Below, piece by piece: positions 49,785 through 58,468 of a stretch of DNA of 64,000 nt. Numbering within the stretch: the stretch's first letter is position 1; each line of letters begins with the position of its first letter. This DNA comes from Methylomarinum sp. Ch1-1 (GTDB lineage Bacteria > Pseudomonadota > Gammaproteobacteria > Methylococcales > Methylomonadaceae). Under the pieces are notes generated by a model, which ran no database searches, was not told where the DNA came from, and saw only the letters and a list, made by a program, of their open reading frames with translations. The position numbers and the translations under genes are program-made. The DNA lies in the NCBI RefSeq assembly GCF_030717995.2, contig NZ_CP157743.1, positions 3,436,501 to 3,500,500 of the forward strand, written 5' to 3'.

Positions 49785-50576
49785 ATGGCCATGCTCAAAA
49801 TCCTGCAAGTCACCGACTCGCATATTCTGCCGAAGCCTGAAGAAACGATGATGGGCGTCAATACCGATAAATATTTCCGGCAGGTGCTGGCGCATGCTTT
49901 TCAACACCACGAACGCTTTGATTTAATGTTGCTGACCGGCGACCTGACTCAGGATCCCAGCCCGGAAAGCTACCGGCGGATTCGGCAAATACTGAGCCGT
50001 TATCAGACGCCGTGCCTATGCCTGCCCGGCAATCACGACGATCTCAGCCAAATGCAGGCCGTTCTCGATACGGACACCATCAATTGCGATAAGAGAAAAC
50101 AATTAGGAAATTGGCAGATTATCAGCCTTAACAGCCAGAAACCGGGGCATGCCGGCGGTCTGATCGCTCAGAGCGAACTGGACTATTTGTGCAATCAACT
50201 GCGACTGCATCCGCACCTATACACGTTGATCGCCGTGCATCATCACTGCATCAGCAGTGGCAGCAGTTGGATGGACACGATGATCATCGAAAACAGCGAT
50301 GAATTTTTAGCAGCCTTAGCTCCCCACCGACGGATCAAAGCCATTATTTGCGGTCATGTCCATCAAGCGTTGGAGAAAAAATACGACGACATCGCGATTT
50401 ACACTACCCCGGCCAGCTGTTTTCAATTCAAGCCGGGCTGCCGAGAATTCGCCCTGGACGACAAGCCGCCGGGCTACCGAGTTTTAGAACTCGACGATGA
50501 CGGCGGCATTCGCACCGAAGTTCAGTGGTTGCCGTTGCGACTCACCGAACTAAACCTCGATTCAGACGGTTATTGA
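49785..50576 (+). CDS. cpdA: 3',5'-cyclic AMP phosphodiesterase CpdA-like metallophosphoesterase
   Basis: 263-aa calcineurin-like phosphoesterase. Metal-binding motifs in order: VTDSHI (near residue 10), LTGDLTQDPSPES (near 50), LCLPGNHDD (near 83), AVHHHCI and ICGHVHQAL (near 190). This is the CpdA layout; cAMP is the likely substrate but not proven. It starts directly after argA. Its last 24 bases are duplicated at 50925-50950, at the end of the convergent rppH. Confidence 0.88.
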   Translation: MAMLKILQVTDSHILPKPEETMMGVNTDKYFRQVLAHAFQHHERFDLMLLTGDLTQDPSPESYRRIRQILSRYQTPCLCLPGNHDDLSQMQAVLDTDTINCDKRKQLGNWQIISLNSQKPGHAGGLIAQSELDYLCNQLRLHPHLYTLIAVHHHCISSGSSWMDTMIIENSDEFLAALAPHRRIKAIICGHVHQALEKKYDDIAIYTTPASCFQFKPGCREFALDDKPPGYRVLELDDDGGIRTEVQWLPLRLTELNLDSDGY

Positions 50577-50950
50577 CCAGGGCTACCTCATTAAATGAAT
50601 GAGTGGCAAAACAGAAAATTAGCAACAAATACGCCTAAAGTAAGTTAAACGTTTAGGGTGTGTTAAATAGCCCGCCCCGCGCGCATTGAATGCTTTTAGC
50701 CGATCCGCTTGCGCGTGATCCATCTCACGGATGTGGGTAGGGTGTGCTGACGAGAGGAAGCGCACCATGTTTCGATGCGCTTCACGACGATCGGCTTTAC
50801 ATGGGCATCCCAACCGTAGGGCGGATTCGCCGCCAGGCAATCCGCCTTTGATACGCACAATGCCAATTTTGCCTCCGGCGGCGGATTTTAGCGGCTTGCT
50901 TCGCGAAGCCGCCCTACGATGCTGAACCTCGATTCAGACGGTTATTGACC
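50553..50950. repeat. Repeat cluster inserted between cpdA and rppH with a 26-bp duplication
   Basis: The 26 bases at 50553-50578 (starting AACCTCGATTCAGACGG) recur exactly at 50925-50950. Between them 346 bp hold the same modules as 30360-30640: an AAACGTTT/CCCGCCCC part, the GTAGGGTGTGCTGACG part (from 50738) and the GTAGGGCGGATTCGCC palindromic part (50816-50920). The order of the modules differs between the two sites. No gene is present. Confidence 0.8.
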
Positions 50951-51466
50951 CTTGCGTATCGACAAATAACCATCGGCCCTGACAGGCACGGCATCGGAAA
51001 TCAGCATCGATCCCAGCTCTATCATCGCCTTGCGATAAACCTTGCGCTTGAAGTAGACGACATCCTTCAACGGATGCCAATATTCCACCCATTTCCAGCT
51101 GTCGAACTCCTGTTTGTGACCACAGTCAAACCGCACCTTGGATTCATCTGATATCATACGCAAGATGAACCAGATCTGTTTCTGGCCTATGCATAACGGC
51201 ATCGAGTTTTTTCGGATATAACGGTCCGGCAGTTTATATCTCAGCCAATAACGGGTGCGCCCCAGCAGCTCGACATCTTCCGAGCGTAACCCTGTTTCTT
51301 CCCACAATTCACGATACATCGCTGTTTCCGGGTCTTCATCGCCATCGATACCACCCTGCGGAAATTGCCATGAGTTTGCACCTTTTCGTTTCGCCCAAAA
51401 AACACGACCATCGTCATTGCAAAGGATCATGCCGACATTCGGTCGGTATCCTTTTGAGTCAATCAT
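50942..51466 (-). CDS. rppH: RNA pyrophosphohydrolase
   Basis: Removes pyrophosphate from mRNA 5' ends to start decay. 174 aa. It begins [29 protein letters not shown]. The Nudix box [23 protein letters not shown] is complete. [13 protein letters not shown] and [15 protein letters not shown] are RppH features. Its final codons and TAA lie in the 26-bp duplicated segment. It is divergent from the HAD-IB hydrolase gene, an arrangement also found in pseudomonads. Confidence 0.96.
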   Translation of the reverse strand: MIDSKGYRPNVGMILCNDDGRVFWAKRKGANSWQFPQGGIDGDEDPETAMYRELWEETGLRSEDVELLGRTRYWLRYKLPDRYIRKNSMPLCIGQKQIWFILRMISDESKVRFDCGHKQEFDSWKWVEYWHPLKDVVYFKRKVYRKAMIELGSMLISDAVPVRADGYLSIRKGQ

Positions 51467-51703
51467 GTCAAAACCTGTCTAGTCAGTCCGTCTATTTTTA
51501 AACTACTGTAAATGGTAAAATTAAAAACAGATCAGTGATTAAAATTATTGATGACATTGTTCCATAAAACCGCGGTGGACGCCATAGTCCGCTGATTTTT
51601 TTACTTTTTGCACGATTGATTCACCATTCGCCGCTTCGGACTGGAACCCGACCGATAAAAGCAAATTTTTTAATACCAATATTTTACGACAACAGGTTGA
51701 CAC

Positions 51704-52360
51704 GTGAGTTTAGCGATTTTTGATTTGGACAACACGCTGATAGCGGATGACAGCGATTTTTTATGGGGCCAATTCCTGGTGGATCAAGGCATCGTCGACA
51801 AGGAGCAATATGAACAGGCCAATCTCCGCTTTTATCAGGATTACAAACAAGGCCGATTGGATATCGTCGAATTTCTAAACTTTTCGCTGGCGCCATTGGC
51901 CAGACACGACGCAGAACAATTGTTTCAATGGCGTCGCCAATTCGTCGAACAAGTCATCAACCCCATCTTGCTGCAACCGGCCAAGGACCTGGTGAACAAA
52001 CACCGCGATCAGGGCGACACCTTGCTGGTTATCACCGCGACTAACCGTTTCGTCACCGAACCGATCGTCCAGCTTTACGGCATCGACAACCTGCTGGCGA
52101 CCACGCCGGAATTCGTCGACGGCCGCTATACCGGGCGATTTAACGGCATCCCCTGCTATCAGGATGGCAAAGTCAAATTACTGCAGCAATGGCTGCAACA
52201 TTCCAACGAGAGCATGAAAAACAGCTGGTTCTACAGCGATTCCCATAACGATCTGCCGCTATTGCAGCAGGTGGACAATCCGGTCGCGGTGGACCCCGAC
52301 GACATACTGCGGGAACACGCCGAACAGGCCGGCTGGCCGGTGATCAGCCTTAGAGGATAA
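51704..52360 (+). CDS. HAD-IB family hydrolase
   Basis: Phosphatase-like protein of 218 aa starting with GTG at 51704. HAD motif I IFDLDNTLI (residues 5-13), motif II LLVITATNRF (near 106), and motifs III/IV in DGKVKLLQQW and FYSDSHNDLPLLQQV (near 185). It belongs to the SerB/CicA-like IB group; substrate unknown, possibly a phosphoserine-like or lipid phosphate. Its stop is directly followed by the BFD-like gene. Confidence 0.88.
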   Translation: MSLAIFDLDNTLIADDSDFLWGQFLVDQGIVDKEQYEQANLRFYQDYKQGRLDIVEFLNFSLAPLARHDAEQLFQWRRQFVEQVINPILLQPAKDLVNKHRDQGDTLLVITATNRFVTEPIVQLYGIDNLLATTPEFVDGRYTGRFNGIPCYQDGKVKLLQQWLQHSNESMKNSWFYSDSHNDLPLLQQVDNPVAVDPDDILREHAEQAGWPVISLRG

Positions 52361-52588
52361 ATGCAAAGACTACGAGAAAACGATATGAATGATATGAGCC
52401 CGGACCAAGAACAGAACGTGATTTGTTATTGCAGCGGCACCACCGAAGAGAAAATCAAAACATTGATCGATGAAGGTGTCGACAACCTGGACAGACTTTC
52501 GAGAATCACCGGCGCTTGTTCAGGCTGCGGTGGATGCGAATATAACGTCATGGAGCTGCTGGCCGAATACGGCGAGACGCATTCTTAG
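52361..52588 (+). CDS. BFD-like [2Fe-2S]-binding protein
   Basis: 75 aa from the ATG adjoining the HAD stop; an ATG at 52385 (MNDMSPDQEQ) may be used instead. Four cysteines in the pattern CYC...CSGCGGC match the bacterioferritin-associated ferredoxin (BFD) domain, which binds a 2Fe-2S cluster. It is immediately downstream of the HAD gene with no gap. A role in iron release or electron transfer is likely, but no bacterioferritin gene lies in the window. Confidence 0.8.
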   Translation: MQRLRENDMNDMSPDQEQNVICYCSGTTEEKIKTLIDEGVDNLDRLSRITGACSGCGGCEYNVMELLAEYGETHS

Positions 52589-52626
52589 AACTTACAGGAA
52601 GGTATTCAATGCCAGCTGCGCAAGGC

Positions 52627-54660
52627 CTATAGGTAATACCGTGGGATTGTGAGATCCCAGTTCCGGGAAAAAACCCTTTTCTCTCCCTCCCAGGCATCCA
52701 GCTCCGCCCAGATGTAAAAATTGTCGGCGTCTGCGGTCAATATCGTATGGGTAGTTGTCTCTACCCGCCAGTCGCCGCGACGGAAAACGCGCTTTGTTTT
52801 CGTCTCGCCTTTCGGTGAAGTGAAGTCATCGTCCTGATAGGTATACCAATTGCGAGTTGAATTGATGATTTCGAGATCGATTTCATTGATGAAAATACGC
52901 CCCTGATCCTGAATGACTTCGAGTATCGAGCGATCGTCGGCCAGATCGCGATGCACCAGCCAATTGTGATGTGGCGGCTCCAGGAGGGTTATATCTAATG
53001 GCCGTCCCCCTTCCGCCTCCTCAAATGCAATTGCCACGTCAATCTCGCTGCGCGGTCTGACCGGCAGTCGAAAAGCAGAATCCGCCGGCCTGATGGTCAA
53101 TCGCACGGGTTCCGGTGAAGGCCAAGCCAGGGCCCAGTAGGAGGTGGAAACACTCAACCGGAGACGGTGCCCCTTGGGGAAAACTTGGGCAATGTGATTC
53201 AGCGGCACGGTTGCCGTGATAAATTCCCCGGGGGGCAGAGCCTGCGGCCGATCACTTCCGCGGTGGTGGTTGAGATTAAACAGACCATAGGTGACCCTGG
53301 TGATCTTGTCATCGGGTGCGACGTCACAAAGCCGCACCGCCACCATCGCAACGGCCCTGTTGCTGGACACCCGTAGTTCCAATTTCGGCGCGCCAAGAAT
53401 CTCAAGATCCTCGGTGAGTGTCCCGCTTTCAAAAACCAACGCACCGCCGTCTTCCTCCCGCTGATCGTGGGGCAGGTCCGGCGCGGCGGTGTAGGAACAC
53501 CATTTGCCGGCAAAGAGACCGACGCTCAAGGGCGACTGAATTGACAATTCCCCACCGGCATCTGTCGGTCGGCTCTCCTCTTCCCGCAATAATCGCCAGG
53601 GAGCCAACCGAAATTCGAGGGTTTCGATGCGTGATGAAGGCCACTCCCGCTCCCCAACCCAGCGGCCGGGCCGCTCGTGATAATAGCTGGTCGGAGGCAC
53701 ACTATCCTGCATCCAGGCCCGCAGCATCGGCTCTGCCATGATGCCGTTATCCCGTCCTTTCAGCCAGTGGTCAAACCAGCGCAGGGTCTCCTGCAAAAAA
53801 CCGATGGCCGGACCGGGAATTCCCTGGTGGGGATATTTGTGTCCCCAAGGACCGATCAGTCCCTGTCGCGGCACCTGCAGATGTTCCAGCAGGCGGAATA
53901 TTGCGTTGGTATATCCATCCGCCCAACCTCCCACAGCCATCACGGGGCAGCGGATGGCGCCGTAATTCTCACACACGGAGCCGTGCCGCCAGTACCCGTC
54001 CCGGGCCTGGTGCTGAAGCCAGGTCTCCAGCCACAGGCCGCTGCCATTCAGCCGTTCCAGCCACATATCTCGCCACCGCTCGCCGACAATCTCCGGGTCC
54101 GGGGGGCAACTGTTGACGGAAAACATGGTAGTGGATTCGGAGAGATTGTCCGTCAATAGACAGCCGCCCATGTAGTGCATATTGTCGGCATAGAGATCGT
54201 CGGTGGAGCAGGCCGTCACAATCGCTTTGAGCGCTTCGGGCCGCCGCGAAGCTATCTGCAGTGCATTGAATCCCCCCCAGGAGATACCCATCATCCCGAC
54301 GTTACCGTCACACCAGGGTTGCCGGACAAGCCATTCGATAACCGCGACACCGTCGCTGAGCTCCTGCTCCCGATACTGATCCACCATGACACCGTCGGAA
54401 TCGCCGCTACCCCGCAGATCGACACGAATACAGGCGTAGCCGTGGCCGGCCAGGTAGCCATGGTTGACAGCATCTCGGACCCGGGTCATATCCCGTTTTC
54501 GATAGGGAATGTATTCGAAGATGGCGGGCGCCGGGCTCTGCTCGGCTCCGGCCGGCAACCATAGCCGGGCTGCCAGCCGTCCGCCGTCCGCCAGGGGTAT
54601 CCAAAGGTTCTCGATGATATCGACCCGACAGGGTAGATCGGAAGGTTCGAACTGTCGCAT
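52627..54660 (-). CDS. CocE/NonD family hydrolase
   Basis: 677-aa serine hydrolase of the X-Pro dipeptidyl-peptidase/cocaine-esterase superfamily. The alpha/beta-hydrolase domain has IPLADGGRLAARLWLP, RVDLRGSGDSDG, and the nucleophile elbow GISWGG (Ser near 127), with candidate Asp in GGWADGYTN and His in GPWGHKYPHQ (near 282). A jelly-roll domain (about 390-560) with YGLFNLNHHRGSD follows. About 100 extra C-terminal residues (LVHRDLADDRSILEVIQDQGR) may be a distinct domain. It lies 2 bp after the ATP-grasp stop, so the two are coupled. It would cleave an ester or peptide/amide bond; its natural substrate is unknown. No signal peptide is seen, so it is probably cytoplasmic. Confidence 0.87.
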   Translation of the reverse strand: MRQFEPSDLPCRVDIIENLWIPLADGGRLAARLWLPAGAEQSPAPAIFEYIPYRKRDMTRVRDAVNHGYLAGHGYACIRVDLRGSGDSDGVMVDQYREQELSDGVAVIEWLVRQPWCDGNVGMMGISWGGFNALQIASRRPEALKAIVTACSTDDLYADNMHYMGGCLLTDNLSESTTMFSVNSCPPDPEIVGERWRDMWLERLNGSGLWLETWLQHQARDGYWRHGSVCENYGAIRCPVMAVGGWADGYTNAIFRLLEHLQVPRQGLIGPWGHKYPHQGIPGPAIGFLQETLRWFDHWLKGRDNGIMAEPMLRAWMQDSVPPTSYYHERPGRWVGEREWPSSRIETLEFRLAPWRLLREEESRPTDAGGELSIQSPLSVGLFAGKWCSYTAAPDLPHDQREEDGGALVFESGTLTEDLEILGAPKLELRVSSNRAVAMVAVRLCDVAPDDKITRVTYGLFNLNHHRGSDRPQALPPGEFITATVPLNHIAQVFPKGHRLRLSVSTSYWALAWPSPEPVRLTIRPADSAFRLPVRPRSEIDVAIAFEEAEGGRPLDITLLEPPHHNWLVHRDLADDRSILEVIQDQGRIFINEIDLEIINSTRNWYTYQDDDFTSPKGETKTKRVFRRGDWRVETTTHTILTADADNFYIWAELDAWEGEKRVFSRNWDLTIPRYYL

Positions 54661-54662
54661 AG

Positions 54663-55979
54663 CTATTCTTTCCTGCCCCCTTCGACCGGGCGAATCTCAA
54701 AGGGCAGCAACCCCAACGCCTGGTGGTATTTTGCCAACATCTCGTGCTCGGTCTGTCCAGCCACCTTAATTTCCGCCAGCACGTAGCTGTAGGCGTCCTG
54801 GTCCACCAGAGAAGAGAGATACTGCCCCTTATTCACTTTTACCCGTACATTAGTGTCCGGCTGCAATGTTTTCAACTGCTCCAGTTCCTCATCGAGCGGC
54901 GCCCGGACCACGATGCCATCCTCCTGGCTGTAGTGACGCAGCAGGAATTCGGCCGCGTGTTTATAGGGACCTTTTCCGTGCTGAAAATGAGGCTGCTCGC
55001 CAAGGGCTACATGAACGGCAATCTCGTGGTTCGACATTCCGTCGACTTTTTCGAATTGATAGCAGTGGGATTGGGAAATCCGTGGATTGATTTCGATGAT
55101 CCACAATTTATCGGTTTCCTTATCCCAGAAAAACTCCATGTTGAAACAGCCCTTGTCAAAACCGATCTGCTGCAACACTTTCTCAGCCACTTCGAGTGCT
55201 CTTTGTTGAATAGCGAGGGGAGCACGCGAGGGATATTCATAGCGCAGGAAACTCTTGTGATTATGGTCGCGCACCATATCTATCATTCCGTGTGCGTGAA
55301 ACCGTCCCCGCTGAACGCTGCCTTCAGGCGCAATTTCATGACCGTGGATCAGTTCCTCGGCGATCATACAGTTACCATCGACCCCTTCGACTTCGGGAGG
55401 GAGATCAACCCTGATGAGGATGGTATTGAACGGATCGCCGATACGCCGAATCTTTTGCCGAACAATCTTCAACGCCCGCGCCAGATCCCGAGGCCCGTTA
55501 ATACGGAAGCCCAGCATCGAGCCGTAGCCCTTGATCGGCTTTATCCAGAAAGGGTAATCCAGCGTGACGCTGGCCACCGCGCTTTCATCAAACGGGTTTA
55601 GGGCACAAAAAGCCGGCGTGTTTTCCGGCACAATTTTTTGTTGCTCAATCCGGCTCCAGTATTTGTGGGAGCACTTGAGAACAGCATGGAGGGTGGGAGA
55701 AGGAAGCCCCCATTCCTCGCAAAGTATCGCCGTCATGGAGGTGGCCGGAAAATCCCAGTGACAGACAATGGCATCCACAGACCCGCTGAACGAACGTAAA
55801 ATCCGCCGGGCCTTGTCCAATTTTTTGTCAATCACGTAATTGTGTTGATAAACGACCTCGTCAGATCGCAACAGAGGATGGAACTCAACCCGGTCTACAT
55901 CGGATATCTGTAATAGATCCGGGCCATGTCGCTCGTCGTAACCTAGCACAAAGACATTTCTTCTTTGCAATTTCGCCAT
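54663..55979 (-). CDS. ATP-grasp domain ligase-like protein
   Basis: About 438 aa from the ATG at 55979 (TTG and GTG codons just before it at 55985/55982 are alternatives; GAGGT lies upstream). It begins RRNVFVLGYDERHGPDLLQISD, a pre-ATP-grasp fold. ATP-grasp features: FWIKPIKGYGSMLGF (ATP-binding lysine, near residue 146), MIAEELIHGHEIAPEGSV, and the metal-binding CFNMEFFWDKETDKLWIIEINPRISQ (near 293). It most resembles carboxylate-amine/thiol ligases of the biotin-carboxylase/D-Ala ligase-like class. It sits upstream of a hydrolase that could undo or trim its product. Substrate unknown. Confidence 0.85.
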   Translation of the reverse strand: MAKLQRRNVFVLGYDERHGPDLLQISDVDRVEFHPLLRSDEVVYQHNYVIDKKLDKARRILRSFSGSVDAIVCHWDFPATSMTAILCEEWGLPSPTLHAVLKCSHKYWSRIEQQKIVPENTPAFCALNPFDESAVASVTLDYPFWIKPIKGYGSMLGFRINGPRDLARALKIVRQKIRRIGDPFNTILIRVDLPPEVEGVDGNCMIAEELIHGHEIAPEGSVQRGRFHAHGMIDMVRDHNHKSFLRYEYPSRAPLAIQQRALEVAEKVLQQIGFDKGCFNMEFFWDKETDKLWIIEINPRISQSHCYQFEKVDGMSNHEIAVHVALGEQPHFQHGKGPYKHAAEFLLRHYSQEDGIVVRAPLDEELEQLKTLQPDTNVRVKVNKGQYLSSLVDQDAYSYVLAEIKVAGQTEHEMLAKYHQALGLLPFEIRPVEGGRKE

Positions 55980-55989
55980 CACCAACTGA

Positions 55990-56345
55990 CCTCGCTGGAG
56001 TCTTCAAAGACCCCACTCTATTTACCGGAAACCACTCTGGCGCCAATATGTCTTCCTGATACCACGGATATTGATGATACCCACCAGGAGTAACGTGTTC
56101 GTCCTGACCACCCCAAGTAAGCATTTTGTCTATTGCGCGCGAGCACGATGGATCAACGAGTGTTGAACTATGCAGCCCTCCATGTTTTGCTTAGCGACAT
56201 GCTCTATTAAAGAAGATTGTATTGTTTTCGAACAAAACTGTCTAAGATTAATCAACCTCTTCTGGACACTAGGCTCTTTTGCGGGGAATAGCTGTGAGTC
56301 TAATTTGTCTTCTAGGGCATGATTTCCCCCATTTTGTGAGGTTCA
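55990..56345 (-). pseudogene. Decayed gene upstream of the ATP-grasp gene
   Basis: The reverse strand reads as protein-like in two consecutive frames. From about 56342 one frame gives KLDSQLFPAKEPSVQKRL, then LINLRQFCSKTIQ, IEHVAKQNMEGCIVQHSL. Near 56140 it must shift to another frame giving VDPSCSRAIDKMLTWGG, HVTPGGYHQYPWYQEDILAPEWFPVN. The second part overlaps the ATP-grasp start. Amino-acid composition (aromatic and Pro/Gly-rich end) is unlike noncoding shadows. No family recognised. It may be the former first gene of the ATP-grasp/CocE operon. Confidence 0.45.
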
Positions 56346-56505
56346 TCTGTACTTTTCCCGATTTTCGTTTCTGTTGTCAATCGCCAACAGAAAGGTCAGA
56401 CGGATGACTTGGTGGCCCAGCTGATGCTGCAATTGATACAACGGCATGCCGTCTTCCAATTGATGGGTGGCATAGCGTTGGAACAATTGACTACACGCTA
56501 TCTGT
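56343..56505 (-). pseudogene. C-terminal scrap of a tyrosine recombinase/integrase
   Basis: The reverse strand encodes LFQRYATHQLEDGMPLYQLQHQLGHQ, which matches the box II region (H-x-x-ATH-LE-G---LQ-LGH) of tyrosine recombinases. It is followed by about 25 residues and a TGA at about 56343. An in-frame stop lies directly upstream (near 56508), so only about 50 codons survive. It shows that an integrase-bearing element once lay here. Confidence 0.55.
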
Positions 56506-56521
56506 TGTTACAATATCCAAC

Positions 56522-56812
56522 ATGAAAGCGGAATTACTCATGAAAGATCGCTTAATACTCGCCAACAACAGTTTTGCAGAAATGGTTGTTTGGCGCGTGC
56601 CGTCGCCATTGGCTGGAAGCGCGCACGATGTGAAATACCGATTAGCCTTCATAGTCGATGGCGCTTGCGTACTCCGCTACGACAACGAAGCCGGCAAAGG
56701 CGATCATAAACATATAAACGACCAGGAAGTTCCGTACACATTCACCACGCCTCGGCAACTGCTGGCCGATTTTTGGCGCGACGTTGACCTTTGGAGACAA
56801 TCCCATGAATGA
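56522..56812 (+). CDS. tumE: TumE family toxin
   Basis: 96 aa, DUF6516/TumE type. The N-terminus KAELLMKDRLILANNSFAEMVVWRVPSPLAGSAHDVKYRLAFI and YDNEAGKGDHKH with the later EVPYTFTTPRQLLADFWRDV fit the family closely. TumE proteins are toxins of a type II pair, thought to act as nucleases. The start at 56522 is preferred over the ATG at 56540 because the first residues are conserved. It overlaps tumA by 8 bp. Confidence 0.85.
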   Translation: MKAELLMKDRLILANNSFAEMVVWRVPSPLAGSAHDVKYRLAFIVDGACVLRYDNEAGKGDHKHINDQEVPYTFTTPRQLLADFWRDVDLWRQSHE

Positions 56813-57149
56813 ACTGACACTCGGCATCAGTAATCGCAACGCCTTAAACTCACGCTTTCTCGATGCGATCGAGAACGGCAAGCAACAAGGCGCGCGCATC
56901 GACTTCGCCTCGGAAACCATCCTGTTTCAAACCCTGACCTTGAAACGCTGGCAAATCCTGAAAACCATGACCGGCGCCGGCGAACTCTCCATCCGTGAAG
57001 TTGCGCGCCGGGTGGAACGCGATGTCAAAGCCGTGCATGGCGATGTGACCGCCTTGTTACAATGCGGCCTGATCGACAAAACGGACAGCGGCAAGGTCAT
57101 CTTTCCTTACGACGCCGTTCATGTCGATTTCATGTTGCAGGTCGCCTAG
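56805..57149 (+). CDS. tumA: TumA-type antitoxin (HTH DNA-binding)
   Basis: 114 aa from the ATG at 56805. A winged-helix HTH of the HVO_A0114 type: LTLKRWQILKTMTGAGELSIREVARRVERDVKAVHGDVTALLQCGLIDKTDSGKVIFPYD. It should bind the toxin and repress the pair's promoter, which would lie just upstream of tumE. Overlap with the toxin gene shows co-translation. A frame extending to 56784 is unlikely to be used. Confidence 0.85.
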   Translation: MNELTLGISNRNALNSRFLDAIENGKQQGARIDFASETILFQTLTLKRWQILKTMTGAGELSIREVARRVERDVKAVHGDVTALLQCGLIDKTDSGKVIFPYDAVHVDFMLQVA

Positions 57150-57151
57150 GA

Positions 57152-58247
57152 GGCTGTCCGAGAATAGCAATCTCAGTTTTCTAGGCACAATATTTAGCCT
57201 GATTAGCAAGCTTCTTCAGCTAAAGCCCAAAAACCAGGATATTCTCGGCCAGAAGGCGCATACTGGCCACTTAATTCCCCCAGGAGTCCAACTCATGGCC
57301 ATGAATAAAATTCAGTTTCAAACAGGCCTGTCACTGCCTGCCTTTTTAGCGCAATTCGGCACCGAAGCGCAATGTAAAGTCAGCCTGGAACAGTCCCGTT
57401 GGCCCCAGGGCTTTCGCTGCCCCGGCTGCGGGGATGCCGAACACTATGTGCTTAAATCTGGCAGGCGCAAAACCTTCTAATGTCGGTCCTGCCGGTTACA
57501 GACGTCGCTGATTGCGGGCACTTTATTCCAGAGCACCACCTTAAACTGACGGTCTGGTTTCTGGCGATCTACTTGATCAGCCAGGCTAAGACCGGCTTGT
57601 CTGCCCCACTTTGAAACGGCAATTGGGCGTCAGTTACCTCACTGCATGGTTGATCCAGCAGAAACTGATGCAAGCGATGGTCGAACGGGATGCCCGATAC
57701 ACCTTGGATGGCGACATCCAGGTAGACGATGCCTATCTCGGGGGCGAATTGGCTGGCGGCAAGGCCGGTCGCGGTTCGGAGAACAAGGTACCGGTTTATC
57801 GCGGCACTCTCACTCACCCCCGAGGGACAGCCGAGGTTTATCAAGATGGCGCCGATTCCCGGTTTTACCCGCAAAGCCATTGCCAATTGGGCACAAGATG
57901 ATCTCAGCCCCGGCTGTGTTGTGCGGTCCGATGGCTTGGCCTGTTTTTCCGGCGTGACCGATGCCGATTGCAAACACCAGGTGATCATCGCCGGTGGCCG
58001 GAAACCCAGGGACCTGCCGGAATTCTGTTGGATCAATACGGTGCTGGGCAATCTCAAAACCAGTCTAGGCGGCGCCTACCATGCTTTCGATTTCGCAAAA
58101 TACGGCACCCGTTACTTAGGTGCGTTCGCATACCGCTTTAACCGACGCTTCCGTCTCGATACCATTACGACGCGCCTTATCGTGGCTGCGGCTACGACTG
58201 AACCCCGCCCGGATTATTGGCTTCGGCAAGCTGACGCATCTTGCTAA
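57152..58247 (+). pseudogene. IS1595-family transposase, multiply broken
   Basis: From the ATG at 57295 the sequence starts MAMNKIQFQTGLSLPAFLAQF with the zinc-binding CPGCG...CRSC, as in IS1595 (ISXO2-like) transposases. An in-frame TAA lies at 57478. Further frame changes follow near 57545, 57600 and 57840 while conserved parts continue in other frames: WFLAIYLISQAKTGLS, DIQVDDAYLGGELAGGKAGRG, VVRSDGLACFSGVTDADC and FAYRFNRRFRLDTITTRL. GGCTGTCCGAGAA at 57152 is a likely left inverted repeat; no right repeat was found. It is inactive. Confidence 0.8.
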
Positions 58248-58380
58248 TCAGGACTGCTTTTACAGCCCTACTGACAGTAGCATAACTCACGCCAAAATGA
58301 TGGCCGATTTCAAGATTCCTAAGGTGTCTGATTCCTAAGGTGTCTGACCCTTTTGGTTTTCTGACCCTTTTGGTTTTCAG
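58205..58380 (-). pseudogene. HTH-containing fragment with AAGGTGTCTGACC boxes (REP-associated transposase scrap)
   Basis: The reverse strand reads LEIGHHFGVSYATVSRAVKAVLISKMRQL, a helix-turn-helix like that at the C-terminus of REP-associated tyrosine transposases. It is preceded by repeats of AAGGTGTCTGACCCTTTTGG (58321 and 58336 onward). The rest of the transposase is missing. The same boxes recur at about 60058 and 60098. Confidence 0.5.
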
Positions 58381-58468
58381 GGCCGAATCACTATCGACGC
58401 CCATCTTTCTACGACAGTACAATACGCCTCTAATGAACTAACGCCGATAAGGATCGTGACGATGTCCC

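Noticed and set aside
54723-55601. 292-codon forward open frame
   Set aside because: Antisense shadow of the ATP-grasp gene, which has clear domain motifs.
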